DNA of 64,000 bases from Ruegeria arenilitoris (GTDB lineage Bacteria; Pseudomonadota; Alphaproteobacteria; Rhodobacterales; Rhodobacteraceae): assembly GCF_042675705.1 (NCBI RefSeq), contig NZ_JBHTJJ010000001.1. One strand, written 5' to 3'. A model generated the notes under the pieces. That model saw only the letters and a program-made list of their open reading frames with translations, was not told where the DNA came from and ran no database searches. The translations under genes and the position numbers were made by a program. Below are positions 61,745 to 64,000 of this stretch, one piece after another (position 1 is the first letter of the stretch; each line of letters opens with the position of its first letter).

Positions 61745-62512
61745 ATGCCCAGATACGCGTTGAAAGTCGAATACCAAGGTGCGCCGTTTGCCGGATGGCA
61801 GCGGCAGAAAGAGCTGCCCTCGGTCCAGGGCGCCATCGAGGCGGCCTTGTCGAAACTGCAGCCCGGTGCGCACACGATCGCGGCCGCGGGGCGCACGGAT
61901 GCGGGTGTTCACGCGCTGGGGCAAGTGGCCCATTGCGACCTTGAAAAAGACTGGGACCCGTTCCGCCTGTCCGAGGCGCTGAACTATCACCTCAAGCCGT
62001 TGCCGGTGGCGATTCTCAAGGCCGCGCGGGTGGCGGATGACTGGCATGCGCGGTTCTCGGCCATCGAGCGGCAATACCTGTTTCGCATCCTGATCCGCCG
62101 TGCGCCCGCGACCCATGACAAGGGCCAGGTCTGGCAGATCGGGCATCCGCTGGATGTCGCCGCGATGCAGGAAGGGGCCGACATGCTGATCGGGCGGCAC
62201 GATTTCACCACCTTCCGGTCCTCGATCTGCCAGGCGGCCAGCCCGGTCAAGACGTTGGACGAGCTGCGCGTCGAACAGGTTCAGGGCTTTTCCGGCCCCG
62301 AGGTGCATTTTCACGTCCGCGCCCGGTCCTTCCTGCACAACCAGGTCCGCAGTTTCGTCGGCACGCTGGAACGGGTCGGCGCGGGCGCTTGGACACCGCA
62401 GGACGTGCGCGATGCGCTCGAGGCCGCCGACCGCGCGGCCTGCGGGCCGGTCTGCCCGCCGCAAGGATTGTACCTGGCGCGGGTGGGCTATCCCGATCCT
62501 GTTTTCGACTGA
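61745..62512 (+). CDS. truA: tRNA pseudouridine synthase A
   Basis: Makes pseudouridine at tRNA positions 38-40. The 255-residue product starts at ATG 61745 (MPRYALKVEYQG). The catalytic Asp52 is in AAGRTDAGVHALGQVAHCDL. DFTTFRSSICQAASPVKTLDEL and RARSFLHNQVRSFVGTLERVG are other family motifs. An upstream in-frame extension has no ribosome site and is rejected. It is convergent with the NicO gene, with 2 bases between stops. Confidence 0.96.
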   Translation: MPRYALKVEYQGAPFAGWQRQKELPSVQGAIEAALSKLQPGAHTIAAAGRTDAGVHALGQVAHCDLEKDWDPFRLSEALNYHLKPLPVAILKAARVADDWHARFSAIERQYLFRILIRRAPATHDKGQVWQIGHPLDVAAMQEGADMLIGRHDFTTFRSSICQAASPVKTLDELRVEQVQGFSGPEVHFHVRARSFLHNQVRSFVGTLERVGAGAWTPQDVRDALEAADRAACGPVCPPQGLYLARVGYPDPVFD

Positions 62513-62514
62513 CG

Positions 62515-63447
62515 TCAGAGCGCGCGCAGCAGCAATCCGCCCGCGATCACTGCGATCAGCAGCCCGGCCACCAGTTCGATCGTGGGTGCCAACACGGCCG
62601 CGAACCGCGTGGCCGAGGCCGAGGCCAGCAACCCGCCCCGCAACCCGAACGACGTCCAGCCAACCAGGGTGGTGACGGTCGCGGTGCCCAGCGCCATGGC
62701 AAAGGCCCCGGCGACGCCGACCATCGCGATGCCCATCTGCCAGGTCAGGATCAGCACGAACAAGGCCCCGGTACAGGGTCGCGCGGCGATACCGGCGATC
62801 AGGATCAGCGCCTCGCGCAGGCTGCCGACCTGGGCCACCTCTTCGGCGGTGGGGCCGTGACGATGCCCGCAATCGGAACAGACTTCGCCGTCGTGGTGGT
62901 GATGCCCGTGATCATGATGATGGTGATGGTCATGCGGAGCACTGTCCGCACGACCGCGCCGGGCGAAACTGCGCAGCGATCGCAGAACCAGCCACAGCCC
63001 GATGGCCGCGATCGCGCCATAGCTGACCGGGGCCATGATCTGTTCGGTGGTGCCGACCAGGCTTTGCCGCGACATCTGGAACACCAGAACGCCTGCATAA
63101 ACCAGAACGATCGCCGTCACGGCCTGCCCTAGCGAGGACAGTACGCTGATCGCCGACAGGCGCAGAAAGGCGACATTGCGGCCCAGCCCGTACCCTCCGA
63201 TCAGCACCTTGCCATGACCCGGCCCCACCGCATGGAAGAACCCATAGGCGAAACAGACGGCCAGCAGCGTGGCCACGGCCTCGGGCTGTTCGGCCCGCGC
63301 GGCCCGCAGGGCACGGGCAATCTGGTTCTGGAATTCCCGCTGCTCGCCCGCGGCCCAGGACGCGAGGCTGTCAAACCCGCCGCTGCCCCAGAACCACAGC
63401 AGCAGCGCAATCGCCAGACCGACCGGAAGGATCAGGTAGCGGGACAT
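62515..63447 (-). CDS. NicO/RcnA-type nickel-cobalt transporter
   Basis: A 310-residue membrane protein with about seven helices. CFAYGFFHAVGPGHGKVLIGGYG contains the metal-binding HAVGPGHGK motif of the NicO/HoxN superfamily, and GIAARPCTGALFVLILTW is the second signature. A cytoplasmic or periplasmic loop at about 168-196 is extremely His-rich (HHHHHDHGHHHHDG), with CSDCGHRH. It overlaps the DUF1007 gene by 16 bases. The metal (Ni, Co or another) cannot be decided. Confidence 0.9.
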   Translation of the reverse strand: MSRYLILPVGLAIALLLWFWGSGGFDSLASWAAGEQREFQNQIARALRAARAEQPEAVATLLAVCFAYGFFHAVGPGHGKVLIGGYGLGRNVAFLRLSAISVLSSLGQAVTAIVLVYAGVLVFQMSRQSLVGTTEQIMAPVSYGAIAAIGLWLVLRSLRSFARRGRADSAPHDHHHHHDHGHHHHDGEVCSDCGHRHGPTAEEVAQVGSLREALILIAGIAARPCTGALFVLILTWQMGIAMVGVAGAFAMALGTATVTTLVGWTSFGLRGGLLASASATRFAAVLAPTIELVAGLLIAVIAGGLLLRAL

Positions 63448-64000
63448 GAAACGCGGATCTCGGTGGCAAAGCGTTCACCGACCAGAGGGATGTCGTTCTC
63501 CTCGAGGTCATAGTCGGCGTCCAGGGTCAGCAGAAAGGCCTGCATCTGGGCCAGTTCGCCGTCGATATCCGGCTCGAACCGGTCGATCCGGCAGGTTTCA
63601 GGACCGGTGACGGTAACCGGGCGCGTCACCTCGTAGGCGGTATAGAATGTCTCGTCATAGGGTTTGGCCGATAGGCCTTGGGCGGGCACAGGGTCGCCCT
63701 CGACCTTGCGCAGATGGGTGGTCACGATACGGCCATCTTCGGTCGTGGCGCGCGGTTCCAGCGGGCCGGACAAGGCAACCGGCTGATCGGCGGCCAGGAT
63801 GACGAGATCACCGTTGTATCCTTCGACCCACTGCGCGTCGAAGCCAGCGAGGCGCTGCTCTTCCGCCTCGGACAGCACGCCGTCGCCGTCCTGATCCAAC
63901 CTCATGTCCTCGAGCACAAGCAGCGAGTAGAACTCGTCATAGGCCCAGGTGACGCGGACATGCGACAGGTTGCCCGACTCGTCCACGATGAATTCCAACC
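63432..64000 (-). CDS. DUF1007 periplasmic protein (3' part, cut by window edge)
   Basis: Only the C-terminal 188 residues are visible; the frame stays open to the right edge. Visible segments are LEFIVDESGNLSHVRVTWAYDEFYSLLVLEDM and a perfect EF-hand-like loop DQDGDGVLSEAE with D, D, D, G, L and E at the canonical places. DUF1007 proteins are secreted partners next to NicO transporters, and its overlap with that gene supports a metal-uptake or binding role. The signal peptide would lie beyond the window. Confidence 0.88.
   Translation of the reverse strand, partial: LEFIVDESGNLSHVRVTWAYDEFYSLLVLEDMRLDQDGDGVLSEAEEQRLAGFDAQWVEGYNGDLVILAADQPVALSGPLEPRATTEDGRIVTTHLRKVEGDPVPAQGLSAKPYDETFYTAYEVTRPVTVTGPETCRIDRFEPDIDGELAQMQAFLLTLDADYDLEENDIPLVGERFATEIRVSCPAT

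Noticed and set aside
1..64000. tRNA genes, CRISPR arrays, insertion sequences, prophage or integrative element
   Set aside because: I scanned for T-loop sequences, regularly spaced repeats, transposase or phage motifs and terminal repeats and found none; XerC here is the housekeeping recombinase, not an element integrase.

Overview
The window is chromosomal DNA of an alphaproteobacterium, almost certainly a member of the Rhodobacterales (Roseobacter group, Ruegeria-like). This is inferred from the high GC content, the gene neighbourhoods (coxB/tldD, fhs-folD, a tol-pal operon running into tilS-ftsH, DUF484-xerC), a phosphatidylcholine synthase, a perfect FNR-type site and a DUF1127 gene followed by a CCUCCC-loop hairpin. 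I saw no tRNA, rRNA, insertion sequence, prophage or CRISPR array; genes are densely packed and mostly housekeeping.

Layout. 1-8.8 kb: 5' part of coxB (minus, cut by the left edge), then tldD, dprA, topA and a two-subunit 3-oxoacid CoA-transferase on plus, and a minus-strand lytic transglycosylase. 9.2-21.6 kb: a plus-strand Tad (Flp) pilus locus with two Flp pilins, cpaB, cpaC secretin, an OmpA-like lipoprotein, cpaE, cpaF, tadB, tadC, tadD, a second TPR lipoprotein, the prepilin peptidase and a AAA+ ATPase. 21.7-24.8 kb: a ligase-associated DEXH helicase and PdeM nuclease. 24.8-29.5 kb (minus): a membrane LytTR regulator, folD, chorismate mutase, fhs and a MOSC protein. 29.6-39.0 kb (minus): one long set, hypothetical-ybgC-tolQ-tolR-tolA-tolB-pal-cpoB-tilS-ftsH. 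39.1-43.1 kb: a frameshifted sulfotransferase-like gene, ruvCAB (minus), a DUF1127 gene with a putative small-RNA hairpin, and a small membrane protein. 43.2-47.6 kb (minus): prmA, an MFS transporter and priA. 47.7-51.0 kb (plus): fsa, DUF484, xerC, pcs. 51.0-61.6 kb (minus): a Gre-like factor, ogt, ileS, a giant DUF2339 membrane protein, a VIT1/CCC1 protein, then ycjF-GNAT-ycjX. 61.7-64 kb: truA (plus), then a NicO-type metal transporter and a DUF1007 protein cut by the right edge (minus).

How the genes fit together. The Tad genes supply a nearly complete pilus machine: pilin, processing peptidase, secretin with its lipoproteins, motor ATPase, platform proteins and localisation ATPase. The pseudopilin genes tadE/F/G are not here. 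The tol-pal block builds the trans-envelope Tol system plus its periplasmic partner CpoB. RuvA, RuvB, RuvC, XerC, PriA, DprA, TopA and the helicase/PdeM pair make the window rich in DNA maintenance genes.

The observations I rate highest are regulatory: a near-identical -24/-12-like element before both pilin genes, with a weaker copy before cpaE; overlapping alternative hairpins in the ompA/cpaE gap; a cuckoo-RNA-like hairpin after the DUF1127 gene; a perfect FNR site between coxB and tldD; and a long perfect palindrome at the head of the tol operon. No wholly new system was evident.
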